DNA of 64,000 nt from Anaerolineales bacterium (GTDB lineage Bacteria > Chloroflexota > Anaerolineae > JAAEKA01), in the NCBI GenBank assembly GCA_020634615.1, contig JACKBI010000017.1, positions 1 to 64,000 on the forward strand. Reading direction: 5' to 3'. Under the pieces are notes generated by a model that ran no database searches, was not told the DNA's origin, and saw only the letters and a program-made list of their open reading frames with translations. How positions within the stretch are numbered: the stretch's first letter is position 1; each line of letters opens with the position of its first letter. The translations under genes and the position numbers were made by a program. Positions 43,522 through 52,155 of the stretch are shown here, piece by piece.

Positions 43522-43702
43522 AGGACTGATAGTGCTGTCCTGCAGATGAGCAGCCAGCGTGTCGCAACCAACTTCGAGTCGAGTCAGCACTGTCAGTCCT
43601 CTCGTGCTCGCGTGCTTGGTGCAGGACTGACAGTGCTGGTCCTGACTCGAAACAGCCGCCGCGTTGTGGCCCCGATTCGACGCAATCAGCACTGTCAGTC
43701 CT
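43522..43702. repeat. Four alternating copies of a 16-bp repeat
   Basis: AGGACTGATAGTGCTG (43522-43537), CAGCACTGTCAGTCCT (43585-43600), AGGACTGACAGTGCTG (43623-43638) and CAGCACTGTCAGTCCT (43687-43702) alternate in orientation. Copies 2 and 3 also carry TTCGAGTC/GACTCGAA, so a larger hairpin can form. They fill the gap between the acetyltransferase 3' end and the GT2 start. Confidence 0.88.
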
Positions 43703-43715
43703 GCTCGGCGAGTCG

Positions 43716-44462
43716 TCATCGATCCATCACCTTCAATACTTTCGCCGGTACGCCGCCGACCACTGTCCGCGACGGCACATCCTGCGTCACCACCGCGCCG
43801 GCGGCTACCACCGCGCCGCGGCCGATGTGCACGCCGTCGGTGATCACTGCGCCGGCGCCGATCCACACATCGTCCTCGACTACGATGCCTTCGGCGCTGA
43901 TCCCCTGTTCCACCATCGGCCGATCTGGATCATCGAAGTTGTGGTTGACCGCCAGAAGCTGCACCAGCGGCGCAGTATAAACGCGGTCGCCGATGGTGAT
44001 GCCACCCTGGCCGCGCAACACATTGTACTCGCCAATCAAGCTGTCGCGGCCGATGCGAATGAAAGCGTGCGGTAAGTCACGGAAGTTGTAAACATGCAGG
44101 ACCGCGCCGTGCATCACAAACGTACCGGGACCGATGTCAATGCCGCCCGGTGTGGCGTGCAGATACGCGCCGTAGTCGATATACGCGCCGTCGCCCAGAC
44201 GGATGTTGCCGGCGAAACGCAAGCGCACGTGGTCCTCGATGGCCGCCACACCGTCCATGTGCAGGATCGACTTGTAGGCCAACGAGCGCAGCGCGATACC
44301 GGCTACCGATGGAACCCAGCCGGTCGCTGCCATGACGGCTTGTTCCAACGCGTAGCGGGCCGGGTCGGCGGCCTGACGATTGATGTAGAGGAGCAGATTG
44401 GGAATCAGTCCGCCCTCTGCTCGCATCTGACCGGGTGGATTGTCCTGTTGGGAAATAGTCAT
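43716..44462 (-). CDS. Hexapeptide-repeat acyltransferase (WbbJ-like)
   Basis: The product is 248 residues from ATG 44462. The frame is open to 45242, but the upstream part overlaps the clearly coding NUDIX gene on the other strand and shows no homology-like sequence. Hexapeptide repeats (GAYIDYGAYLHATPGGIDIG; VVEDDVWIGAGAVITDGVHI; VAAGAVVTQDVPSRTVVGGV) form a left-handed beta-helix with the histidine loop LLAVNHNFDDPDR. It O-acetylates or N-acetylates a sugar. It is the first gene of the distal part of the glycan locus, after a GGAGGT site placed rather far upstream. Confidence 0.85.
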   Translation of the reverse strand: MTISQQDNPPGQMRAEGGLIPNLLLYINRQAADPARYALEQAVMAATGWVPSVAGIALRSLAYKSILHMDGVAAIEDHVRLRFAGNIRLGDGAYIDYGAYLHATPGGIDIGPGTFVMHGAVLHVYNFRDLPHAFIRIGRDSLIGEYNVLRGQGGITIGDRVYTAPLVQLLAVNHNFDDPDRPMVEQGISAEGIVVEDDVWIGAGAVITDGVHIGRGAVVAAGAVVTQDVPSRTVVGGVPAKVLKVMDR

Positions 44463-44627
44463 ACTGTTTGTTGCCCACGCACCTCCGATTGATCCGGTCT
44501 GGCAAAAGAGCAGGATCACTTTCCCCACAAACAAAGTTGTAGCAAACCCTATCAGGACGGACAAGAGATCGTTGGCACGTTGCTGTGACATTCTAGGCAG
44601 GATTAGCGCCTTTGTCAAGGCAAACGG

Positions 44628-44656
44628 TTGGCATTTCCCGGCGGCTATGATAGAAT
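44628..44656 (+). promoter_or_regulatory. Promoter giving a leaderless NUDIX mRNA
   Basis: TTGGCA (44628-44633), 17 nt, TAGAAT (44651-44656). ATG 44664 starts seven bases after the -10, so the transcript should begin at the start codon. Confidence 0.7.
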
Positions 44657-44663
44657 CGGCCCC

Positions 44664-45188
44664 ATGGTTCCCCGCTTCTGTGTCCAGTGTGGACAGATGC
44701 TGCACGAGCGTCTGTTGCCGGGCGATCATCGAGCCCGACGTGTCTGTCCCGCTTGCGGGTATGTCGCCTATGAAAACGCCAAGCCGTGCGCCGGTGTCCT
44801 GCCTACGCAGGACGGCCAGGTGTTGCTTGCGCGGCGGGCGGTGGAGCCGTATTTCGGCCGTTGGGACATCATCGGCGGGTTCATGGAGCACGACGAGACG
44901 CCGGAAGAAGCCGCACTGCGCGAGGCGAACGAGGAAACTGGCCTGACGCTGGCGCTCGACGGCCTGCTGGGCGTCTACCACGATGTTTACGGAAGCAGCG
45001 GTTACTCGACGCTGAACGTCTACTACATTGCCAGAATTGTCGCCGGAGCCCCCCGGCCATATGACGATGTTTCTGAGCTGGCGTGGTTTCCACAGGACAA
45101 ACTGCCCACCGAAATGGCCTTCCCGCACCACATCCATCAGGTTCTGGCCGACTGGAGTCGTTGGATACGACGCTCCGCAAACCACTGA
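44664..45188 (+). CDS. Zn-ribbon NUDIX hydrolase (NudC-like)
   Basis: The product is 174 residues from ATG 44664. A zinc ribbon (CVQCG at 6-10 and CPACG at 28-32) is followed by a Nudix domain with the box FMEHDETPEEAALREANEET around residues 73-93. The design is that of short NudC-related enzymes, which hydrolyse NADH or other nucleotide pyrophosphates and may decap NAD-RNA. It lacks the N-terminal domain of E. coli NudC. An in-frame ATG at 44628 falls in the promoter and is rejected. The promoter is leaderless. Confidence 0.88.
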   Translation: MVPRFCVQCGQMLHERLLPGDHRARRVCPACGYVAYENAKPCAGVLPTQDGQVLLARRAVEPYFGRWDIIGGFMEHDETPEEAALREANEETGLTLALDGLLGVYHDVYGSSGYSTLNVYYIARIVAGAPRPYDDVSELAWFPQDKLPTEMAFPHHIHQVLADWSRWIRRSANH

Positions 45189-45218
45189 TTTCCCAACCCT
45201 GCTTGATAAGCAAACGCC

Positions 45219-47411
45219 ATGCAAGCAACCACTTCCCGCCACGGCAGCACTGAAGGGCTTGCCGGCGCACTGCGCAACATCCCCAGCTATTTCGCACAGC
45301 CGGTGCGCCTCGCGCGCGCCTATGACCGCGCCAACATCCGCCCCGACCTGATTGCGGGAATAACGGTCGGCGTGGTGGCTTTGCCGCAGGGCATTGCATT
45401 CGCCATTCTGGCCGGCTTGCCACCGGAGATGGGCGTATACACGGCAATTGTCGCAGCCTTCGTTGCTGCACTGTGGGGATCATCCAACCAACTCAACAGC
45501 GGACCTACCAACACCCATTCTTTGCTGGTGTTTTCGATCCTGCTGCCCATAGCCTTGCCCGGCACACCGATCTACATCGCGGCCGCCGGCCTGCTGGCAG
45601 TGATGACCGGGGCGTTTCGGGTGGTCATGGGTCTGGCGCGCCTGGGGGTGCTGGTCAACTTCGTCTCAGACGCCGTCATCGTCGGTTTTACGGCGGGCGC
45701 CGGCATCCTGATTATCATCGGCCAGATGCGCGTGATCCTCGGGCTGAGCTTTCCCAACTCGCCGCGCCTGACAGACACGGTGAGCAACCTGTTCGTCCAT
45801 GTCCCCGAAACGCATCTGATCACGCTCCTGGTGGCAGTGGGAACCATTGTCATTACCGTGCTGATCCGGCACTACAGGCGTTCGTGGCCCGCGCCGCTGA
45901 TTGTCATGGGGTTGTCGGCGCTCATAGTCTGGGCGTTGGGATTGCAGGAGAAAGGCGTGGCTGTGATGGGGAACCTGCCGCGCGGGCTGCCGCCGATCGC
46001 GAATCTGCCGCTACTGGATCTGAACATGATCGGCGACCTTTCCACCGGCGCGCTGGCTCTGGCGGTGATCGGTCTGGTGGAAGCGGTGGCCATCGGACGC
46101 GCCCTCTCCGCACAGACCGGGCAGCGCCTGGACAGCAACCAGGAGTTTGTGGGCCAGGGTCTGGCGAACATTGCGGCCGGCGTCTTTTCGGGCTTTCCTA
46201 CGTCCGGTTCGTTCAATCGATCCTCGCTAAACCTGGAGTCAGGCGCCCGCTCGCCAGTTGCCAGCGCATTATCAGGCGTTACCGTGTTGGTGATTGTGTT
46301 TGTGTTTGCGCCGGTGGCCGTCTACGTGCCGCTGCCAACCATCTCGGCCATGCTGATCATGAGCGCCTATGGTATGATCGACAGGCAGGAGATGTCGCGA
46401 ATCTGGAATACCACCACCGGCGACCGGCTGATCATGGTCACGACCATCGCAGCGACGCTTTTGCTGCCGTTGCAGTTCGCAGTCCTGACCGGCGTGCTGA
46501 TGTCGCTGGCTTACTACATCTGGCGCACCAGCCTGCCGCGGGTGTTTTCAGTGGTGCCGGACCATGAGTACAAGCACCTGACGCGCCAGATCGACCGTGT
46601 TCATGACATCGAAAAGGATGCCTGCCCCCAGCTTGGCATTCTGGAAATCCAGGGCGATCTTTATTTCGGCGCTGCGCAGAATGTGGAAGACGCTGTGCTG
46701 TACAACCTGGAAAGGAACCCCGACCAGCGTTACCTGCTGCTGCGCATGTTGAGCGTGCCACAGATTGACATCAGTGGCATCCATATGCTGGAGCACGTTC
46801 TGCGAGCCTATCGCGAACGCGCCGGCGACCTGTTCCTGGTGCGGGTACAGCGGCCGGTGTTCGAATTCATGGACTCGACCGGCTTTGTCGATATTCTGGG
46901 CGAGGATCATTTTCTGCACGAGGACACCGCGATCAGCCACATCTTCTACCGCGTCCTGGATCCGGCAGTCTGCATCTACGAATGTGAACTGCGGGTGTTC
47001 TATGAATGCCAGAACCTGCCGAAGCGAACGCTGGCGCAGGCAACTGATTTGCACACCAGCACGTCGCATATTCAGCTCGAGATGGTCGCGCCGCGGCATC
47101 TCTGGGAACAACTGCGCGGCGCGCATCCACCGCTGGTCTGTGATGTTCGCGAGCCACGCGAGTTTCAGCGAGCGCACATTCCTGGCGCACAGTCGCTGCC
47201 GCTGCCTGATTTCCTGACCGGTCCGGTAGACCTGCCGCATGACCGGCCGATTGTGTTGGCGTGCCGCACAGGACGACGCAGCACGCGTGCCGCACAATCG
47301 CTACAGCAGCAGGGCTACAAGAATGTGCTTGTACTGAACGGCGGTCTGGTGGCCTGGGAAGCTGCCGGGCTGCTGGAGGCGGTGGACCTGAACATTCCCG
47401 ACGGAAGGTAA
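45219..47411 (+). CDS. SulP family anion transporter with STAS and rhodanese domains
   Basis: This 730-residue fusion starts with a SulP transmembrane domain (about 35-430; DLIAGITVGVVALPQGIAFA, GFPTSGSFNRSSLN). A STAS domain follows (about 450-585), and a rhodanese domain ends the protein (about 615-720). The rhodanese part includes PLVCDVREPREFQRAHIPGA and the active loop VLACRTGRRSTRAAQ, with the catalytic cysteine present. SulP proteins import sulfate, bicarbonate or dicarboxylates. The rhodanese suggests a link with sulfur transfer, and the window's three sulfotransferases fit sulfate uptake, although that is inference. It is followed 4 nt later by the GlpX-like gene. Confidence 0.92.
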   Translation: MQATTSRHGSTEGLAGALRNIPSYFAQPVRLARAYDRANIRPDLIAGITVGVVALPQGIAFAILAGLPPEMGVYTAIVAAFVAALWGSSNQLNSGPTNTHSLLVFSILLPIALPGTPIYIAAAGLLAVMTGAFRVVMGLARLGVLVNFVSDAVIVGFTAGAGILIIIGQMRVILGLSFPNSPRLTDTVSNLFVHVPETHLITLLVAVGTIVITVLIRHYRRSWPAPLIVMGLSALIVWALGLQEKGVAVMGNLPRGLPPIANLPLLDLNMIGDLSTGALALAVIGLVEAVAIGRALSAQTGQRLDSNQEFVGQGLANIAAGVFSGFPTSGSFNRSSLNLESGARSPVASALSGVTVLVIVFVFAPVAVYVPLPTISAMLIMSAYGMIDRQEMSRIWNTTTGDRLIMVTTIAATLLLPLQFAVLTGVLMSLAYYIWRTSLPRVFSVVPDHEYKHLTRQIDRVHDIEKDACPQLGILEIQGDLYFGAAQNVEDAVLYNLERNPDQRYLLLRMLSVPQIDISGIHMLEHVLRAYRERAGDLFLVRVQRPVFEFMDSTGFVDILGEDHFLHEDTAISHIFYRVLDPAVCIYECELRVFYECQNLPKRTLAQATDLHTSTSHIQLEMVAPRHLWEQLRGAHPPLVCDVREPREFQRAHIPGAQSLPLPDFLTGPVDLPHDRPIVLACRTGRRSTRAAQSLQQQGYKNVLVLNGGLVAWEAAGLLEAVDLNIPDGR

Positions 47412-47415
47412 TCCA

Positions 47416-48384
47416 ATGACAAGTCATCCCCCACGTAATCTTGGACTGGATCTGGTGCGAGCCACTGAAGCGGCTGCTCTGGCCGCGGCGCGCTGGATGG
47501 GCGTTGGCAAGCCTGATGAGGCAGACCAGGCTGCGGCCGAAGCCATGTACGGCGCGTTAAATACGCTGGACATGCAGGGTCGCATCGTTGTCGGCGAGGA
47601 GGGCAAGCTGGGAGTCCACTCCCCGCTGGACAGCGGCAGAATGGTGGGAACCGGCAACGGCCCCGAGGTTGACGTCGTGGTCGACCCGGTGGATGGCCGG
47701 CGGCGGCTCGCTCAGGGTCACTCCGACGCCATCTCGGTCGTTGGCGTGGCGCCCCGCGACAGCATGTGGTCGCCCTCGCCGGCGGTCTACATGGAGAAGA
47801 TCGTGGTAGACCGCGCGGCTGCCGACGCCATGGTGCCGGAATGTATCGACGCGCCGGCCGCGTGGACGCTGGCGCTGGTGGCGCGAGTCAAGAAAAAACC
47901 AGTGCGCGATCTCGTGGTGTTTGTACTCGAAAGGCCGCGCCATGAGCATCTGGTCGAAGAGATACGCTCGGCCGGCGCGCGTGTTTTGCTGCGTTCCGAC
48001 GGCGACATCGCGGGCGCAATGATGGCGGCCCATCCGCTGATCGACGTCGACCTGCTGATGGGCGCTGGCGGCATCGCCGAGGGCGTGATCGCCGCCTGCG
48101 TCGTCAAGGCGCTCGGTGGCATGATGCTGGGCAGGCTTGCGCCACAGACCGAAGAGGAATGGGCGGCCGTGCGAGCAGCCGGCCTGGACACGAAAGCTGT
48201 GCTCAGCTGCGGCGAGCTGGTGCGCGGAAACGAGATCTTCTTCGCGGCCACGGGCATCACCGATGGGCTCATGCTGGAAGGGGTTCGGTTGCACGGCAGC
48301 GAGGCGGAGACCGAGTCCATCGTTCTGCGGGCTGAAACGGGCACCCGGCGCAAGATTCACACTGTACATCGGCTGACCGATTAG
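47416..48384 (+). CDS. GlpX-like fructose-1,6-bisphosphatase class II homologue
   Basis: This 322-residue protein aligns along the full length of class II FBPase GlpX (LDLVRATEAAALAAARWMGV; VYMEKIVVDRAAADAMVP; GAGGIAEGVIAACVVKALGG; FFAATGITDGLMLEGV). The active-site segment that reads DP(L/I)EGT in the enzyme is DPVDGRRR here: E is D93 and the conserved threonine is R95. The GEGEIDEAP segment is also changed to GEEGKLGVHSP. D37, E61 and D90 remain. It may be a degenerate or re-purposed phosphatase, so a gluconeogenic role is uncertain. It starts 4 nt after the SulP gene. Confidence 0.85.
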   Translation: MTSHPPRNLGLDLVRATEAAALAAARWMGVGKPDEADQAAAEAMYGALNTLDMQGRIVVGEEGKLGVHSPLDSGRMVGTGNGPEVDVVVDPVDGRRRLAQGHSDAISVVGVAPRDSMWSPSPAVYMEKIVVDRAAADAMVPECIDAPAAWTLALVARVKKKPVRDLVVFVLERPRHEHLVEEIRSAGARVLLRSDGDIAGAMMAAHPLIDVDLLMGAGGIAEGVIAACVVKALGGMMLGRLAPQTEEEWAAVRAAGLDTKAVLSCGELVRGNEIFFAATGITDGLMLEGVRLHGSEAETESIVLRAETGTRRKIHTVHRLTD

Positions 48385-48393
48385 GCGGGCGCA

Positions 48394-49515
48394 ATGACTG
48401 TTGACCCTCTACCTCAAAAACAGAAGCGACGCCCCTGGATCACCTTGCTGGCGGTGCTGATCTCGCTGCTGATCGGCCTGTTGTTGGCCGAGGCAGTGGT
48501 GCGTCTGGCAGACGCTCTGGGAATGGTCGATCTCTCGCCCAGTCTCGCCGAGTTGCCCGCGGCGAGTCAGGACGAAATCGTGCAATTGACGGGCGACTCG
48601 CCGCTTTACATCAGCGACCCGATCCTGCACCATCGAATGGCAGCCAACTGGTCGGGATCCTTCCCGGAGGAGATCGTCCAGGCGGTGGGGCGCAGCGAGG
48701 TGCCGATCCGAACCAACAGCCTGGGGCTGCGCAGCCCGGCAATTGAGCCTGTAAAACCAGCAGGTACGACGCGAATTCTGATTCTGGGTGACTCGGTGGC
48801 GTTTGGCTGGGGACTGCGCGGCGAGGACACCTTTGCCAGCCAGCTTGCCAGCCTGCTGGCCACCGTCTACCCGGACAAACGATTCGAAGTCATCAATGCC
48901 GGCGTCAGCGGCTACGGCACCTGGCAAGAGCTGGATTGGTTGAAGCAGACGGGAATCGCGCTGGAGCCCGACGTGGTAATCGTCCAGTTACACCTCAACG
49001 ACGCGGCGGACAATCTTTGGGGAACCCTGGGGCAAGATGTCGGCGGCGACTCCTGGCTGACCCGCGTCAGCATGCTGGCTCGGCTGGTCAGCCGTGTGAC
49101 CAGCAGCCAACCACAAGGCTCGTCCTCTGCCGAGTCGTGCGAGCGCGACTGGCGCATCGGCACGGACGAAGTGTGCTGGGAACGCACGGAAGCGCTGTTG
49201 ACACAGCTCGAGGATGTGGCAAAGGGCGCTGGAGCAAAGGTGCTGCTGATGCCCTCTCCGATGCGTTGGCAGGTGGAGCCAGGTGTGCGCGACCAACGGT
49301 CATGGGTTGACAAGGCGCGCTACCAGGATGTGTTGTCTGACTATGCGCTGCTCAACGGTTGGCTGTTCGCCGATCCGCTGCCCGCGGTCCGATCAGCCTA
49401 CGAGGCGACCGGCCAATCGCAGTTCCTCGACGTCGGCCACCCCAACGAAGCAGGCCAGCGAATCATAGCGCAGGAGTTGTACCGCGTGTTAAACCAGTCG
49501 CAGGCATTGCCGTGA
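48394..49515 (+). CDS. Membrane-anchored SGNH/GDSL hydrolase
   Basis: The protein is 373 residues with an N-terminal signal-anchor helix (about 14-36, ITLLAVLISLLIGLLLAEAV). The SGNH domain shows block I ILILGDSVAFGWG (nucleophile serine), block II VINAGVSGYGTWQ, block III IVQLHLNDAADN and block V DVGHPNEAGQR (Asp and His). Such enzymes remove or transfer acyl groups on surface glycans. It begins 9 nt after the GlpX-like gene and likely acts outside the membrane. Confidence 0.86.
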   Translation: MTVDPLPQKQKRRPWITLLAVLISLLIGLLLAEAVVRLADALGMVDLSPSLAELPAASQDEIVQLTGDSPLYISDPILHHRMAANWSGSFPEEIVQAVGRSEVPIRTNSLGLRSPAIEPVKPAGTTRILILGDSVAFGWGLRGEDTFASQLASLLATVYPDKRFEVINAGVSGYGTWQELDWLKQTGIALEPDVVIVQLHLNDAADNLWGTLGQDVGGDSWLTRVSMLARLVSRVTSSQPQGSSSAESCERDWRIGTDEVCWERTEALLTQLEDVAKGAGAKVLLMPSPMRWQVEPGVRDQRSWVDKARYQDVLSDYALLNGWLFADPLPAVRSAYEATGQSQFLDVGHPNEAGQRIIAQELYRVLNQSQALP

Positions 49516-49556
49516 CCTCCAATCCTTGTTCGAAATACCACAAGAGCATACTAATT

Positions 49557-49584
49557 TTGACACGCAACGAAAAACTGGCATAAT
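49557..49584 (+). promoter_or_regulatory. Promoter of the cydAB operon
   Basis: TTGACA (49557-49562), 16 nt, CATAAT (49579-49584). It stands about 115 nt before cydA. An oxygen-responsive regulator site was looked for and none was recognised. Confidence 0.7.
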
Positions 49585-49697
49585 TACTCATGATCGTACC
49601 TTCGTTGTAGCTGCTCGCTTTTCGCAGAATCAACGGTCTGCCTGGACAGCTACCATTCGTTTTCCTTGCCTCTGGTCTTCTGAAAAGGATGGACCTC

Positions 49698-51098
49698 ATG
49701 ACCCCCGTATGGTTATCTCGTCTGCAGTTCGCCTTCACGGTAAGCTTTCATTACATCTACCCGCCGATCTCCATGGGTCTCGGCTTGATGCTGGTGGTGA
49801 TCGGGATCATCTATCTGCGCACCAAAGACCCCAAGTGGCGGCGCATGTCTTTTTTCTGGATCAAGATCTATGGCCTGGTGTTTGCGGTCGGCGTTGCAAC
49901 GGGTGTAGTGCAGGAGTTTGAGTTTGGCACCAACTGGGCTGAGTATTCCCGCTTCGTGGGCAACATCTTTGGCAGCCTGCTGGCTGCTGAAGGAGTGTTT
50001 GCCTTCTTTCTGGAAGGCGGCTTCCTGGGACTGATGCTGTTCGGGGGCAACCGGCTGGGGCCGCGGATGTGGCTGGCCGCCACGGCGATTGTCGCCTTCG
50101 GCGCGCATTTCAGCGCGCTCTGGATCGTCATGGCCAACTCGTGGATGCAGACACCGGCCGGCTACGAGATTTTACCGACTCAGTGGGGCATGCAGGCGTT
50201 CATGACCAGCTTCTCGGCGATTGTATTCACGCCGTCGTTTATCCCGCGCATTCTGCACGTTTGGACGTCGGCATGGATGGTGGGCGCGGCGTTGATGCTC
50301 AGCGTCAGCGCGTTCTACGTGCTGCGCAAGCGCCATCTTGATGTAGCCACCGCCAACTTCAAGCTCGCCATGCCCTTCTTCGTCGTCTTCAGCATCCTGC
50401 AATTGTTTCTCTTCGGCGCTAACCAGGCCGAAGAGGTGGCCAACCATCAGCCGGTCAAGCTGGCGGCCATGGAGGGCGTCTGGGAAGACACTTCCTGCGC
50501 CCCAATGACCATCGTCGGCATCGTCGATGTCGCCAACCAGACGACCTACGGCATCAAGATACCCTGCCTGCTCAGCTTCCTGGCCTTTCAAGACATCCAT
50601 GCCACGGTTCAGGGGTTGAATTCTTTCCCGCAGGAGAACTGGCCACCTATCAGGCTGACGTTCCATTCCTACCACCTGATGATCAACTTCGGGATGATCT
50701 TTGTCGCGATCGGCCTGCTGGGCACGCTGCTGGCATTCTGGAAACAGAAGATCTGGGGGCTGCGGCCGGTGCTGTGGCTTTTTGTCCTGACGATCTTCAT
50801 GGCCGAGGCGGCTACGATTTTCGGTTGGTGGACGGCTGAGTTTGGCCGCCAGCCGTGGATTGTCTGGGAGTTGATGCGGACCTCCGAAGCGGTCTCGCCC
50901 AACCTGGTGGCCTGGCAGATCGCGTCCTCGATAGGGATGTTTGTGATCCTGTACATCATCCTGTTCATCTTGTTTATCTACCTGCTGAATGAAAAGATTC
51001 AGAAGGGTCCCGAGTCTCTGGAAGACTTGGAGCAGTCCCCGGTAACGTCGCTGCCCGACACGTTTCGCGATGTCTTTCGCCGGCGAGCGCGGGCATAA
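49698..51098 (+). CDS. cydA: Cytochrome bd ubiquinol oxidase subunit I
   Basis: This 466-residue integral membrane subunit holds haems b558, b595 and d, and oxidises quinol while reducing oxygen. The N-terminus MTPVWLSRLQFAFTVSFHYI contains the haem-ligand histidine (H18). GVATGVVQEFEFGTNW, the quinol-loop region of the short type, and FGRQPWIVWELMRTSEAVSP are characteristic. I chose ATG 49698 because AAGGA lies 8 nt upstream. ATG 49689 would directly abut that site. It is followed 12 nt later by cydB. Confidence 0.95.
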   Translation: MTPVWLSRLQFAFTVSFHYIYPPISMGLGLMLVVIGIIYLRTKDPKWRRMSFFWIKIYGLVFAVGVATGVVQEFEFGTNWAEYSRFVGNIFGSLLAAEGVFAFFLEGGFLGLMLFGGNRLGPRMWLAATAIVAFGAHFSALWIVMANSWMQTPAGYEILPTQWGMQAFMTSFSAIVFTPSFIPRILHVWTSAWMVGAALMLSVSAFYVLRKRHLDVATANFKLAMPFFVVFSILQLFLFGANQAEEVANHQPVKLAAMEGVWEDTSCAPMTIVGIVDVANQTTYGIKIPCLLSFLAFQDIHATVQGLNSFPQENWPPIRLTFHSYHLMINFGMIFVAIGLLGTLLAFWKQKIWGLRPVLWLFVLTIFMAEAATIFGWWTAEFGRQPWIVWELMRTSEAVSPNLVAWQIASSIGMFVILYIILFILFIYLLNEKIQKGPESLEDLEQSPVTSLPDTFRDVFRRRARA

Positions 51099-51110
51099 AG
51101 GAGGTCAACC

Positions 51111-52130
51111 ATGTGGCTCAACAATGTCTGGTATGTGCTGTTTGTTGTCATCGTCGCAGGCTATCTCATCATGGATGGCTTCGACCTGGGTGTCGGCATT
51201 CTGCACATGTTGGTTGCCAAGAACGATACCGAGCGTCGCGTTGACCTGAACAGTATCGGCCCGGTGTGGGACGGCAACGAGGTCTGGCTGATCCTGGCCG
51301 GTGGTGTGCTGTTTGCAGCTTTTCCGCTGGTATACGCGTCTCTCTTCAGCGGGTTCTATGGTGCAATGATGCTGGTACTGCTGGTGTTAATCCTGCGCAC
51401 TGTAGCCATCGAGTTTCGCAGCAAGCGTCCCAGCCACCGCTGGCGAACTGCGTGGGATCTCGTCTTCTCGTTGTCCAGTCTCGGCATTGCAGTGCTTCTT
51501 GGTGTGGCTTTTGGCAACATCATGACGGGCGTGCCAATTAACCAGCAGGGCTATATGTCTCCTGATCTGCTGGCGCTGCTTAGCCCCTATGCATTGCTGA
51601 TCGGCGTCACGACGGTGTTCATGCTGGCGCTGCATGGCTCCATCTATCTGAGCATGAAGACCGAAGGCGACCTCCTGGATCGGGTAAAACGCTGGGTGCC
51701 CCGGCTGCTGTTCATCTTCTTTGTGCTCAATACGCTGGTCGTGGCGGCCTCGCTGCTGCTGCACGAACAGGTCGCGGTGAACTATCAGGAGAATCCCTGG
51801 CTGGTTATCTTCCCAGCCGCGGCGCTGGCGTGCGTCGTTGCAGCCTGGCTGATGGTGCGACGCGAGCGCTACTTCACCGCTTTCATCCTCTCGGCGGCAA
51901 TGATTGCCGGCCTGTTGTTCTCGGCGGCCATCGGACTGTATCCGAACCTGCTGATGTCGACCATCGACTCGGCCAACAGCCTGACCATCTTCAACGCTGC
52001 TTCAGCGCCCAACACCCTGACCGTGATGCTTATCATCGCGCTGATCGGCATGCCTTTCGTGCTGCTCTACACCGGCGGTGTCTACTACATTTTCCGCGGC
52101 CGCGTGCAGCTTGGCCCTGAGAGCTATTAG
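51111..52130 (+). CDS. cydB: Cytochrome bd ubiquinol oxidase subunit II
   Basis: This 339-residue subunit has 8-9 transmembrane helices. Family segments are YLIMDGFDLGVGILHMLVAK, IGPVWDGNEVWLILAGGVLF and TVMLIIALIGMPFVLLYTGG. A perfect AAAGGAGG ribosome site precedes the ATG. With CydA it forms the terminal oxidase. A palindromic repeat element starts 26 nt after the stop, separating it from cydDC. Confidence 0.95.
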   Translation: MWLNNVWYVLFVVIVAGYLIMDGFDLGVGILHMLVAKNDTERRVDLNSIGPVWDGNEVWLILAGGVLFAAFPLVYASLFSGFYGAMMLVLLVLILRTVAIEFRSKRPSHRWRTAWDLVFSLSSLGIAVLLGVAFGNIMTGVPINQQGYMSPDLLALLSPYALLIGVTTVFMLALHGSIYLSMKTEGDLLDRVKRWVPRLLFIFFVLNTLVVAASLLLHEQVAVNYQENPWLVIFPAAALACVVAAWLMVRRERYFTAFILSAAMIAGLLFSAAIGLYPNLLMSTIDSANSLTIFNAASAPNTLTVMLIIALIGMPFVLLYTGGVYYIFRGRVQLGPESY

Positions 52131-52155
52131 AAGCTGTTGGGCAAGTCCCGTCGGA

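Noticed and set aside
43522..43702. CRISPR array
   Set aside because: Units alternate in orientation, are 16 bp, have unequal spacing, and there are only four. No cas gene is present.
44463..45242. N-terminal extension of the hexapeptide acyltransferase to 508 residues
   Set aside because: The extension is antisense to the Zn-ribbon NUDIX gene and has no acyltransferase features. The beta-helix protein is complete from ATG 44462.
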